From positions 25,343,315 to 25,407,314 of the forward strand of contig NC_045141.1 of the NCBI RefSeq assembly GCF_008831285.2: DNA of 64,000 bases, given 5' to 3'. Positions 1 through 12,818 of the stretch are shown in pieces. The position numbers were made by a program, and so were the translations under genes. The number at the start of each line of letters is the position of its first letter. The first letter of the stretch is position 1. The notes beneath the pieces were generated by a model. That model was not told the origin of the DNA. It saw only the letters and a list, made by a program, of their open reading frames with translations, and did not search any database. The stretch is from Nymphaea colorata (Eukaryota > Streptophyta > Magnoliopsida > Nymphaeales > Nymphaeaceae).

Positions 1-637
1 AGCCCTGATTCCGAACCAAATCGGACCCATCTACCCGTACTTTCGAGGTCCATTTTACGGCCGACAGATCTGACCCAACTTTATGCGCATCCAAGATCCA
101 AATCCAACATCCAGGATCCATTTACCAGTTTCGTAATTTGGTTTTAGACGAGCTGCACGGATTCAAGTTCGATCCTTCTTGGCTTGAGCCCGCAGGCCTT
201 GCCCAAGTATAAATGGGAATAACCCACCCGACCCGAAATATCAAACTAAATCCAAAATTGATCCGATCCAACTTGTGGCACTTTTTTTTTGGCACTTTCA
301 CTAAAGCGTCTTCGTTCTGTCTTCTCCTCTTTCTCTCTGGCGACGTCGTCCTCTTCGTACTGAACTAGGTACGGATCTTCGTCTTCCCCTCCTTTGAGCG
401 CCATCTTTGATCTCGAAGCCGAGCAGGAACTGCTTGCTTATCATATCGCAATTCTTTGGGGTTTCTAGATTTATTTGTCTGCTTTCTTGCGAGAGAATTC
501 CGGTTTCAGGTCGCTGCACATCATGGCGGGAAAGTTAGGGTTGAAATGGCGGGTGCCTTGGGTTGTCGTTTTCTTGGGTCAGGGTCTTAGTTGCTTCTTG
601 TGGTGTTGATGGCGGCGCATGGATTTTGTTTTTGCAG
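1..637 (+). promoter_or_regulatory. Upstream region and 5' leader of the ARPC1 gene
   Basis: This stretch before the ARPC1 start holds no convincing gene. The first 290 bases contain loosely repeated ATCCAA/GATCC-type words and look like decayed repeat DNA. A TATA-like word (TATAAA, about 208–213) lies some 100 bases before a CT-rich stretch typical of a plant 5' leader (about 301–370). Possible leader donor sites are at 369 (TAG|GTACGG) and 510 (TCAG|GTCGCT). The acceptor TTTTGCAG ends at 637, three bases before the ATG, so a leader intron is likely. A short upstream ORF starts at 524 but would fall inside that intron. The transcription start is inferred. Confidence 0.5.
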
Positions 638-640
638 GCA

Positions 641-3600
641 ATGTCGGTCGTCTCGGTTCATCAGTTGGCGTCGTGCATCACTTGCCATGCTTGGAGCCCC
701 GATCACTCAAGTAATGCGATCTTTATCGGAAGTGGCTTGGATTATTTCATGCGTAGTTCGTCTTCTTCGTTTATCCGTTTTTGATCCGTGGATTTGTTTC
801 GAGAAATTAAATCTCGCAATTAGGAGGAAGAACATTGATTTTTCTTGTTTTTTTTTTCTTATATTATCCCCTCGGTTTTTCATTTTTTAGGGAATATTTT
901 GGATGATGGTGAATTTTGTCGTGCGTCGTTCTAGTGAAATGGGATTTTCTTATCTTTTTCCAACATAAATTGCCTTTGTGCGAATTTTATACTGAAAAGT
1001 GGGATGGAGTTTCGGGATTACTTGAATGTGTTTTGAGATTCCCGGGAAAATATTATGTAAGTTTATAAGTTCTTCAACCGAAAACCATGTGACACCACAT
1101 AGAGGAGAAAATAGATGGTATGGAAGATGATGCATGGTAGGAAACTTTGTTGACCGTTCTCTTTTCGTAATTTTGTGATTGTATTCCTAGGCGGAGCTTT
1201 AAGATTGGAGGTATTTATTGTCGAAGGCATGAGAAAAGATTGTTATGCTGTCAATACTAAATGAATTCTCAACTATTGAATTTGGACCGGGCCATACACC
1301 TCATATGCTCTCTCTCTCTCCCCCCTCCTGAGATTTCCCTCACCATTCAATGCCTTCAATTTATTTGGTTGTGTACTACTGTTTGTTCGTTTTCTCCATG
1401 TTCTCTTTTTTCGTTTGTTTATGCAAATAACCGCTTTCTCTGTTTTACAGTGATTGCCTTTTGCCCGAACAATGATGAAGTTCATATATATGTTGTTTCG
1501 TCTGACAAGTGGGAGAAATTGCATGTTCTACGGAAGGTATGCCATTTTTTTGTTCAACAAATAAATTAGGAAATCTTTATTACATGAAAGGTCATATAGC
1601 ACAATAAATTGTTCCTGGAGAATCAGATATGTAATTTTGATATACATGTTCATGGCCATGGATATGTTTACTATTACATTAGATCTTTATACTTTGCTAT
1701 CTAAGTCGGCACTGACATAAGTCCAATAAGCCAACGAATGAATCTGACCACTCTCAAATGAAGGGTGAACATTGCAAGGGCGAGATGACATATCCAATTC
1801 TCTCATACACATTTTATTTTACCATTCTTACAAGCCATCCAGATATTTGACCCAATAAGCAGTGAAACAAGGGCATATTAGTGACTACGGCAGTCTAGTA
1901 TCAAAAGATGGCCAAAGTATTTAAAACAGAAATAAAAATTCACATTTCCATTGCCTCATTTTTTTTCCCTTCAGTATCCTTTTATGCTTCCCTAGTGCAA
2001 ATGACAAATAAGATTGCAAAGAAGATATCCGTAAGCAAAGCTGTGTATCCAGGAAAGGGGATGTATTCTGGAGAGAGACCGGTGGATGGATGATGCAGTT
2101 ACTTTCAGATACCATCCCATTTAGACTGAAGGCTACAAAATTTGTTATAGTGAAAGGTAGATAGGGATCTGGAGATGGGGATATCAGACATGCATCTAGT
2201 TCTCATTGGAAAGCAAGAAGCTGAATGTTCCTTCCATTTCTTGCTTGAAGCTGGTACCTGATTGGCTCTAATAGTTAGGCCTCTAGCCCAGCTTGTTTCA
2301 CCTATAGGTCAATTTATTTCCTTCTCATTGCAACTTGTCCCTTTCTGTAGAATGTCTGGATATTGGGTTCCCTGGTATGAGTGATTTCAGATCCTCATCT
2401 ATCTAATTTTTTGGTTCTTTGACCACCTCTGGTAGATTATTTCAAACTAACTATCAACAGGATGCTTGCAAAGCAATGAAGAAACCACTTTTTTTCTTTG
2501 AGACTTAGTCACCCATCATGTATGATTTATTGTATTGAGTAGTCTTTTAATGCTTTGTTTCCATCTCGCCTCTGATGCCCTAGGCTCCTGTTTTGCTATG
2601 AGGGTTGCAATTGTTTTTGCTTCTCATTCCTGGTTTTTTTTTTTTTTTTTTTTTTTGTCTTGTCTTGCTTTGTCAATTCGTTCTTCTTACAGATGGAACC
2701 ACAACTTTGAATTTCATGAGGTGCATGAGCTGCATCAATTTTGCAGAAATGTGATTTATGTATCTAGTCATTGTTAACGTTTTTAAATGACAACGTTTAT
2801 TTCCAAAATGACTCTAAATGACAATGTCTGGTTGTGATATTTTCAAAATATTTACAGGAAATAATTTTGCAGCATTAACGTGCTAATATCCAATATTTCT
2901 GGTTTCTAGAAAATCTTTATTTATATATTTTATGTGTATATATTTTTATTTTACAATTTTAAATTTTAGGATAGGTCATATGTTTTCATCAATATTTTGT
3001 TAGAAAAGTGAAAGACTCATATTTTTTTTTAAATTTTCTTGTTATCTCTAAAAACTCTTGACTTTTCTAGATCTACTCAAGTAAAACAAAACCTAAAGCA
3101 AACTATTAAGAAGAGAAATTGCTAAGAACAATATTGGTGACAATGATTTAATCTCAACTTTATTGTAGTCTTTCATTTGCTCCAATACACCTCACAAGGG
3201 CATTAGGCGTGAGATGCATATGTTTGTTTTGCATAACACTTGTTCTACCTGTATGGATTCAAAACATTTATGGAACTTAAAATATGAGGTTGATATAAGG
3301 AAAGGGTGACAGACTTCAAAGTGGAGGAATGCATGTGACATCAAATTCACTTTGCGCGTAGCTATATAACCATCAGATTATATTGGTTAGTCAAAATGCT
3401 ATACCGTGTCATGAGCTTGTGATGTTTCTTGACCATGGTATTCTTTTCTCTTTTAATGAGTGGTTCTTTAATGGCTATGTACAACATTTGTTCTATGTCT
3501 ATGCATTCACAGTAGTTGTGGAATTTAAAATGTGAATTTGATATATAAGGTGAGACAATGATGGGTGTCAAAGTGGGGAATCCATATAATACCAAATTCA

Positions 3601-6600
3601 CATTACGTGCAGCTATGTAGCTATCAAATTATACTGGTTAGTCAAAAAGCTGTTTTCACTTTTCCACTATTAGGTATTGCAACATGTGCCTATGATGTTT
3701 CTTGAACCATGGTAGTTTTTCCTTTTCTAATTAGTAGTACTATAATTAAGTGATGTATTTCTTTTTTTTTTACTGCTGAGCATCTCTTCTTAATTGGCTC
3801 ACAGCACGATCAAATTATTTCTGGCATTGATTGGGGTGTGCTTTCAAATAAAATCGTTACAGTTTCACATGATCGAAATTCGTAAGTTTCCATACAGATT
3901 ATGGTTGTTGATACTTGTAGCTATTTGTAAATTGCTTGAATGACAAAAATTAACCCAAGAATTGATTGTCTATTTTATTTTTTCTGCAGCTATGTCTGGA
4001 GCCAAGATGGGCCTGAATGGGTGCCTACGCTTGTTATTCTTAGACTTAATCGCGCTGCTCTTTGTGTACAGTGGAGTCCCAAAGGTATTTTCTTACCCAA
4101 TAGCATTTTATTTTTTAATTTTGCTTTGTAAATTATCTGTTTATTGGTGTTTATATTCGTATCACCTTTATTGGTGAATACTTGAAACTATATAAAAATT
4201 GTTTTTGAAAGAACTCTAAAGATATGACATGGTTGCAATAATTTGAAAAATCTGCCCGGTCGTTTTATAGTACTTTTGTGGTTCTTTCTCATATTTGGAG
4301 GAATCTAAGTCTGGTTTCTATAAGTGGATAGGTAGTTGGCTAGCTAGCTTCTATAAAAGTATAATTAGAAGGGAAACTTCTCAAGCATCCCTCGCAAATA
4401 AAAATGATAGGGTGTCTATAAGTTCCTTTCATGCGAAGGGAGATGATGGGGTTTTGCCAGACACTTTTTTGGAAAGAACAAAAAGCATTTAGTGTGCAAA
4501 TTGTTTCAGTGACAGAGTAGACATGTTTTAGGTTAGGTTGTTTTGGGAAACAAACTCTATAGTTTAGGCCAAAAGAAAAGACAGTTATCCATCTTGGTGG
4601 TGAATGTTAGTAGACATTTTTGTCTGTGAAAGGAAAACACACACTACACATTCCATTCCCTTTGTAATATCCCTTTTGATAACTGCAATTCTTGTATCCA
4701 AGCCGATTAATCTGTCATTTGAAATGTAACGGTGGTCTTTTCCTTACATGTGTCTTCCAAATCAATGTAGCCTTGACTTTTCAGAATTAATTTTGCATAA
4801 AATATAACTCTATTAAAATTTTTCTTCTGACAGTTGTTTGTCACATTGTCTAGAGAACAAATTTGCGGTTGGAAGTGGGGATAAATTTGTTTCTGTGTGC
4901 TACTACGAGCAAGAGCACAACTGGTAATTGCTTCTTTCTTTTGTGAAAATTTGGTTTATTTAGCTGTTATGACAGGAGCGTCATTCAAGCTTTGGTTGTA
5001 TGACCCTATTGGCCCTCCGGTAGTGAAATATTCCATTTTTGTCTCATTGTTAATCATATTTCTTTTTATTGGCCTGTGAACAGTCTTTGCATAGTGTTCT
5101 GATTGTTTTGGTCAGGTGCTTGCATTGATTTTTTGCTAGTTCAATCATACATTTTCTAGTTTCTCATACTTTTGCTTTTCCAAGTGTGTGTGTGTGCGTT
5201 TTCTTTTTTTAGATTTAAGAGTTGTTGCCTGAAAATTTCTCTTTTTCTTAGAATTTCATTTTTTACCCCTTCCATTTATTGGTGAAGCCATTAAAATATT
5301 GCTTCTCAATCTTGATCCTGATGATTGAGATGATTATATAATCTCTTTTATGGGGCTGATTGTGTTAATTTTCAAGTTGGAATCTGACTTAGAAATATGC
5401 TGCAGGTGGGTCAGTAAAATTATACGGAAAAAGCACAATTCATCAGTTACTGGTGTAGCATGGCATCCCAACAATGTGAGTTGTTTCTTGCTTTGATCGT
5501 ATTGTTGTTAATACCTGTGATCCATGCAACAGATGGTTGTCATTTTGACCTTGTTAGTTTTATCCTTTTTTTTAAAAAAATATATTTCACAGACGATTCC
5601 TGTAGGCATTCGTAACAACAATGTTTGAGAACTCATAAGAACCATATTCGTGCTAATAGATTTTGAGTACTCATGATAACCATATCATCTGAATTCAATT
5701 GATTAGGCAGGTTCACATGTTGCCACTACAACAGTAACCAAGAGGTGGGTGACCAGTTGACAGCTAGTAGTTAACATTATGAAGTTCTTTTATTGTTTAT
5801 TGTAAATGTTGCAGTTTTGAAGGTTATCCAATAGTTTGATCTGATAGATAATGATGGTTCTCATAGGTTATTTTATTTCATTTCTCTCATGTATGTGTGT
5901 GGGTGTGTGCATGTGGATGGATGGATCTACTTGAAATCCTTAAGGCTGTCTGAAGAGCTAGGGCTATTTTTATGGGGCTTCAATTATCCATGTGATTCTC
6001 TGTTTCTTAATACTTGTTTTAGGATTTTCTTGCAACAACATCATCTGATGGGAAATGTCGAATTTTCTCTACTTTCATCAAAGGTGTTGACTCAAGGTAT
6101 GTTAAACTTGTACTGAAATAGTTACAGGTTGTTCTATTGTCATCACTATCTATGTTTCTGTAACTCTACTAAGTCAAAATTCTGCTATGGAACTTCATTT
6201 AGGGGTTCGGAAGCAGCATCATCCTCAGAAACAAAGTTTGGAGAGGTATTGCATGAACCAATTTTTTACTTTGCATGGCATAGTAATTTCTTTGTCTTTC
6301 CTTTCACGCCTTTGCCCTTTAAATGTAGGATAGAATTGTCACAAGTGATGTTGTGCACATGAGGATATGTGATAAAGATGTGGATGTATGAAGAACCTGG
6401 CATTATCTATTGTTGAAGGCATCACAGTTATCTGTCAATTAGTATGTGTTTGCAGATAAACCGGGCTGTCATGGACATGGATGTCGTACTAATTTTTTGT
6501 CCATGTTCTTAATAACCTTTGTTGTCAACCTATGGACTGGTCGGTCCAACTAGTCACCTAGTCGTCTTAGGCACTGGTCGACCACCAGTCCTCAGGTATT

Positions 6601-9600
6601 AGTTGGTTCGGCTGGTGATGGGAACTGTTGATTTGATTGACCAGTCAATGACTATTCACTGATCGATTATTCTCCAAAGTGGGCTTTTAAAAAAAATCTA
6701 TATCTTTAACCATCAAATGTGTAATTTTACATTCCCTTTCTTTGTAATAGTTTTACTACAATCCCTTCTCTCTCTGTGTAATCCTGCAACTCCTGCATAT
6801 TTTCTGTACTCCTCATTTCCTTCTCTCTCTCTGTGTACTCCTACAGTCCTACTACTAAAACAACCTTTGCTCAGATGAAAACTTTGGCCTATAACAGAAT
6901 TTTATGAAATATGGCGGTCATCACTACACTTTTGGTGTTTTGTCTAACATTATGTTTGTTTTTTGAGAGATTTTTCGCGTGTATTACTTAGTACTACCTT
7001 ATTCTTAAAATATGCTTTCCTGATGGATTTCCTCATTTTTCCCCTGATTGTCTGTTGAATATTTTTTGGATGGCTGATTTATTTTTTCCTTCATATTTAA
7101 ATTTTATTTTCATTAGTGGATGGTTGTTTGACTATTATTAATTGTGTCTTCTTGTCATATTTTTAACTGGCAAAATTCTTTTCATGTTCAGAAAATTTTG
7201 CAGTTGGATCTTTCTTTTAGCTGGGCATTTGGTGTCAAGTGGTCTCCTAGCGGCAATACACTTGGTTATGTAGGTCAGTTATTGATCTCCTTTCCCTATC
7301 AGCATGTGGGATATGTTCCTGGTTATTCTAACACGTTCTTGCTAAAATATAAATAGCAGATTTAATGGCACCTATTATTGAGAGAGAATCAAAATAATGC
7401 ATTCTGATACGTTTATTTGTTCAAATTCATTTTGTTGCGCTAAACTTAAGAACTTTTTCTGTTTACTTATGGGAAGATTTCTGGTCTTCCTCTGTTATTT
7501 TACTTGAGAAAGTTCTATCTTTGAAGATGTGAATATGTTTATCTGAAATAGAAATTGTTAGCTGCAACTTAATTCAGGGCGTGAAAACGTGGAATGTGAC
7601 TTTCACTATTTCCTGTCAATGGTACATTTAAAGTTGATAGAATTTAGTAATGAACAGTATACTGTGTATGTTTTATTGCTCTTGCTGAAATTTCCATCCT
7701 TAATCAGCTCAATTGTTCTATGATATGGAAAATATATTACAATGGACAATAACGGTAAAATATCAGTCCTAAGAATAAAATATCAGTCCAAATATCTAAA
7801 TCGATGCAACTATACCATTTTTTCTTCTGTTTGTTTTTTTGTTTATGCAACTAATGCTTTGTTACAAATTTGGTTTTCGATGATGATCGTATGCAGTTCT
7901 GTGTCATTGCAGGTCACAATTCAATGATTTTCTTTATTGAAGATATTGGTCCGGCAGCATCAGCTCAAACTGTCTCTTTCCGTGATTTGCCTCTTCGTGA
8001 TGTGGGTCAGCATCCTTCCTTTTCTTATGCTGCATATATAACTCCAAAAAACTCTTAACTAAAAGTTCATTCACCTGAGAGTTTGTGCTGTTTGGTCGAC
8101 ATTCCAGGTGCTTTTTATTTCTGAGAGGATTGTTGTTGGTGTGGGATTTGACTGTAACCCGATGATTTTCACAGCAGATAAAAGAGGCATATGGTATGTT
8201 ACGACGGTGTTTATCAACTTATCCTCAATACCTCTGTATGGTGTATCTAACAAGTATTGTTCTATTGAAATGCAGTTGTTTTCCCCTTTTTTTTTTTCAC
8301 TGTTGATTTTTTCATGCTACTGTTTAGGAGCTTTATTAGATTCATGGATGAGATAAAGGTTCCAGCATCAAGCTCAAGATATGGTTCACAGGTTTGTGTG
8401 GGAAATAATTTGGTAGCTGTTTGATTCTGAAATGAGATTGCTATTTCTGATATTATTCGATATTTCCTGCTTGGTTCTGCTGTATTTTGGTATTTCAGGT
8501 GCATGCGTTTCCTTTTTCCTTGATGTGGTTTCTCTATTTCAATTCTTTCATAACGGCATGCAGCTCTTTAACTATCTTATCCACTTTGTTGCATGTCTGG
8601 ATGTTAATATTCTGGTGGTCAGTTGGCACAAGAAAATTTCTAAGTTGATTGTGAAGTCATGAACCTGTCTTCCAACCTTAGTGGTCAAAAGCTGTAGACA
8701 GGGACACGGGGTGTACGGTATAACTTCAGAAATGCCTAGGATGGTGCTAGGTGGCCAAAAACAGCAAATAAAAGAAGAAAACAAGAGGAAGAAGAAAAAG
8801 GAGAAGGTAAAGAAAAAAAAAAAGAAAAACAGGAAGAAGAAAAATAAGGAAAACAAAAAAGGGAAAAAGGAATTTCAGAACATTTTTTTTTTTCACTTGG
8901 ATGCGTAGGTTCCTAGACTAGCAAAAGGCCACTGCTTAGGGCCTAGGTGCTCCTAGGCATTGCACGTAGGCACACTTCTGACTATTAAGCTTCCAACCAG
9001 AAAATTTAATGTTTTATATGCATTACATTCTGATTCTCATAGGTGACCTAAGTAATGCCTGCACTGATCCGATGATATTTTACTTGAATATCAACGAATA
9101 CAAGGTCAGAATGAACTTCCTTGTGCAGAAACAAAAATGGCTAACATTGGAACCATGATGCAAGGTATAAAACACAATGTGGCGGTTCTTTTCTTGATAT
9201 TTAAGAGGTGAAAATATGGACATGTATTTCAAGGTTGGATGTAATGCAACCTAGCAGATCCTACATTCTTGGATGATTGGATGTAGTGCAATCTAGGAAG
9301 TCCCCTAGCGGGTCCTACGTTCTTCAACTTGGACTGTGGCTATTGCAGAAATGAAATATTTGTTGACCTGTGTAATGTTGCTGAGCAAGTTTCAATTTAA
9401 ACCCTTTGAGGACTCGTAGTTACTGTTATTATATTATTGGCATGACATTTGATAATCTCTCTTGTTGGTTAAAAAATTTGAGTGTCTAGTTAGCAGCAAC
9501 ATCTAAGCCAGGGTCTTAGTAACCTTGATTTCCTGCTTGCTTCTTGTATTGAACAAATTTGCAGATTGTACAGTTTTCCATGTAATTCACTGCGGCACTG

Positions 9601-10256
9601 TTTGGATGTCATGTTTTCCAGTTTTCTGAAGCTTTTGGGAAGTTGTATGGTCAATCAAAACATGGTGCAAGCAGCGACACAGTTGAACCATCTAGGCCTC
9701 GCGGTGGTGCTCATGAAAACTGCATTAAGTACGTGTTTGAATTGTTTTTTCTGCTCCAAATGTGCTTTCTGTTTTTAATTTGTCTGGAAAGACAGATTTT
9801 TTTGTTACTAGTACAATAAGTTTATGGGTTTTCTGCTTTTTAGCTGTATTGTGCCACTATGGAAAGATGGAGAGAGCGCTGTCAAACGTTTCAGCACTTC
9901 AGGTATTGCACTCATTTGTCATACAACAGAGGCATCTGTTCAAAAATTTGGAACGAACCTGGATAACGTAGAATTTCAGGGTGGACTCCGATAACGCACG
10001 ATGTTATCCAACAGAAGTGACCCAAAGAGGATCACATGAGCCTCTCTACCGTGGCCACTTTATGTTCTGGTTGAACTCTGAATTCATGCAAGAAACAACT
10101 CTCTCTGAATTCGTAATGAATATAACCATGAACAGCAGCTCAAAAAGTCGATTTCCTATATATGTTGTCTCATTTAACTGCTTGCTGTGCTGATGCTTTA
10201 CAGGTTTGGATGGGAAGATTGTAATATGGCAGTTGAATGAAGAAACCTTTGCTTGA
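641..10256 (+). CDS. ARPC1: Actin-related protein 2/3 complex subunit 1 (ARPC1/p40, WD40 protein)
   Basis: This is the WD40 beta-propeller subunit of the Arp2/3 complex, which nucleates branched actin filaments in the cytoplasm downstream of SCAR/WAVE. Fifteen coding exons join in frame: 641–710, 1451–1536, 3805–3881, 3990–4084, 4854–4923, 5406–5475, 6023–6096, 6203–6245, 7192–7273, 7913–8001, 8108–8193, 8328–8391, 9622–9728, 9844–9902 and 10204–10256. They give 374 residues, close to the plant family length of about 378. Recognisable family blocks are ITCHAWSPD near the N-terminus, [83 protein letters not shown] and [14 protein letters not shown] at the end. The Ser/Gly-rich segment at about residues 292–333 corresponds to the insert before the last blade. 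All introns are GT–AG. The start follows the leader acceptor and matches the family N-terminus. Introns total about 8.5 kb. No lesion is seen. Confidence 0.96.
3226..3740 (+). repeat. Diverged tandem duplication of about 260 bp in ARPC1 intron 2
   Basis: Two neighbouring segments (about 3226–3480 and 3481–3740) share the same order of words: TTGTTCTA, then a GGAA/ATTTAAAAT stretch, CAAAGTGG, CAAATTCAC, the TTGGTTAGTCAAAA-type word, then TGATGTTTCTTG and ACCATGGTA. They differ by many substitutions and small indels, so the duplication is old. It lies wholly inside an intron and has no reading frame. Confidence 0.7.
8752..8890 (+). repeat. Purine-rich low-complexity tract in ARPC1 intron 12
   Basis: About 140 bases are almost only A and G on the + strand (AAGAAGAAAA-type words) and end in a T run. 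This is simple sequence inside the long intron before exon 13. Lysine-rich reading frames through it are artefacts of composition. Confidence 0.7.
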
Positions 10257-12818
10257 CTGGCAGTGATGACAACTACTGGACAGCCATTTCATTGAACCGC
10301 GAAAGAATCACAACTGCCACCGAGTAGCATCCGACAGCGTTTCTGCAAGTTAAGAAAATCACACCTTCGGGCTGGCAAGCGTCCAACTCATTCCCCTGGA
10401 TATCATTAAAAAATAATAGTTGGGCAGTTTTTGGGGGACACGGATGATTTTCATATTATCTGTTGTAATTTTAGTTTCTGGTACCGTTGTGTTGTATGTG
10501 TGTCTTAGCGAGCTTTTTGTAGCCAATCCAATGTAGTAGCTTCTTGGCTTGGCTTTGCATAGGAAGGAGAACGAAAGATAACATATTTATACATACATTC
10601 ATCTGTTTTTATTTATTTTCCCAAATTTAATTTTTTGTTTTTTTCTTTTGTTTTTTGGAAGAGAGAGTTGAGAGAGAAAAAGGGTGGTTCCTACGCTGTC
10701 CCAGTTTTCGTCTCTTTCTATGGACTCCCTAGTCAAACCAGATGCCGTCGGTTCAATCACTAGGAACTGTAGCCTATTCCCCCACCCCCACAGCAAAAAA
10801 GAAAAAGATGGAGAGGCATCGATTCATTTGAACTATATAGCCGATCGACCGCCAAAAAGAGAGAGAGACAGTGTAACACAAGATACTAATGGTATGTGTC
10901 CAGGTAAGATATTCTTGCCAACCCTAGCTCGGTTTGTTCTGGTATGGTAGATGGTTTGGTAAAAAGAGGAGAAAAGGACTTAACCGGGTTGTATTTTAGT
11001 TCGGTTTAGCGTACACCGGAAAGTGTTAATCGAGTTTGGCGAATAAGCTGAGGGATTTACTTTTAAGGCCGGCTCGCGTCTTAAACACTAAACTTTAACC
11101 AAGGTGCTCCCACAACGATGGGTGCTGACCAGCGCTCCGCCCCTCCGTTGATGCGATATGCATCACAGTTTACTTGCAATCAGAGCATAGCAACACTCAC
11201 GCTTGACTGAAGTCATCAAGCTGCCTGCATATTTGTTGTCAAGGCAATTCCCAGACGGAGCTGGTAAGCCCACAAGGATCTAAGAGGAAACCAATACTGC
11301 TTCTGCAGAAACAAATTCTTGGCAGGTCTATCAATTATAACCAAAGATAAGGATTCAAAAATTCAAGAGAAACAATTTTTTCCATTTTCCCCCCTTTTTT
11401 ATTGGTCCAAGATTCCTGGCAACCTGAAGCCTGAAGATAAGGGGTGCACTCTCATGCCCCGAGATATAAGGCCTGAAGCACCTCGCCGGATTCGAGTGGT
11501 TATAAACTAATAATGACAATGCGATGCCATGGCAACGGTAACGGAGCCACGGTTTGAGCTAAACGTTGTTAACCCAGAAACCGTTCTTCCAGGTTACGCG
11601 TGTAATAAATCAGAGAGAAAACTACACTAGCAGTAAACCAACGAACAATAATAAATATATACCCATTCTTTATAGTCCGCAAGTGATGATTGCCACCAGA
11701 AATTGATCATTAAAGTTCTGACAAGTTGGGAAGACAACCAATACAAGGCTTAAAAAAATCAAGCAATATATACATTTTTTTAAATATCCCCAGCTCGAAT
11801 GATTCATCCATCTGCACTGTAAGAATACAATGCCAGATAGTAGGATCTTAGTCTTCTCGCCCAAATTTTGACGCGAGTGTATAGACCTAATTCACCAACC
11901 TTTTGTCTTGACGAAACAGGGAGGATGAGGATAAACAATAAGATCTTGTATATGAACAATAAAGTATGAGAATTTTCCTGTTGAAAGTGTGCAATAGTTA
12001 CTTCAATAAGTGTAAAAATGTCAGTAGATTTGCAGACAAGGCTGTCAGGACGACCTTCAAAACCATCCAAACAGATACAATAGTACATATATCTTGTTTA
12101 TAGCAATCTATTTTCTTTCGAGGGGTGGGGTGGGTAGAGAGTATGCCATAAAAAGATCATAAAAGCTGGCAATACAAGCAGCATTGGAGGAAGGAATAAC
12201 AGAACAGTATAGTTCAGCAGAAGACGAATTAACAACGGGTCTAATAGGACAAAAATATCACCAGAGTTGTATCAATTGTCCATCAATGATCGTAGAGTAG
12301 CATGTTTCACATAAATGGGTATAATTTTCAAAAGTTTATGATTTTCCTTTTCTAATTTATGGCTTTTATCAGCAGTTACGAGGATATTCACCAGCAAATT
12401 CACCACCTTCGATTGTCAGACATTGAGAAGAAATATTTGAGGCCTCTCGAAGACCCCTACCACAACCATTTAGCCCTTTATGCCAGAGACAAATGGATAG
12501 ACACCACAAACAAATCCACATCAACCCCTTCCCCCTCCACACCACCCCACCCCGCAACCCCCCAACCAAAGTTTTCATGTGCACATGCCTGTGTTACTGT
12601 TACTAATTTGTGCCAATGCTGCTCAGTGATCAATCTCAATACTAGTGAGCTACAAAGCGTGTGGAAGAAAATATAAGAGGGCTAATTATGATGCATAATC
12701 ATTGTTGACAAAAAATAAGAAGCATAGAACTAGTAGTGCCTTTATAGAAGCATTAGTGACAGGGCTTCAATTTTGATACAAACTCCAAGCATGCACCAGA
12801 GCTTACACGGCCACATTC
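10257..12818. other. Intergenic region between the convergent ARPC1 and L24 genes
   Basis: This region holds the 3' untranslated ends of both flanking genes, which point towards each other. ARPC1 stops at 10256 (+) and L24 stops at 12819 (−). I see no convincing coding exon. One minus-strand stretch near 11230–11310 is preceded by an acceptor-like site but has no partner exon. A C-rich run lies near 12520–12560. No clear transposon ends were found. Confidence 0.6.

Noticed and set aside
8915-8990. CCTAGGTGCTCCTAGGC-type words also seen near 27740–27830, considered as a shared transposon
   Set aside because: The shared words are short. No inverted ends or target duplication were found, and similarity does not extend.
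11200-11310. Minus-strand stretch with an acceptor-like TTTCTGCAG and a short frame ending NMQAA
   Set aside because: No partner exon or donor could be found upstream, and it lies in the 3' regions of two convergent genes.
12359-12676. Plus-strand frame of 105 codons with a Pro/Ser/Thr-rich middle
   Set aside because: It lies antisense in the L24 3' side. The Pro-rich part comes from a C-rich simple tract, and there is no recognisable domain.
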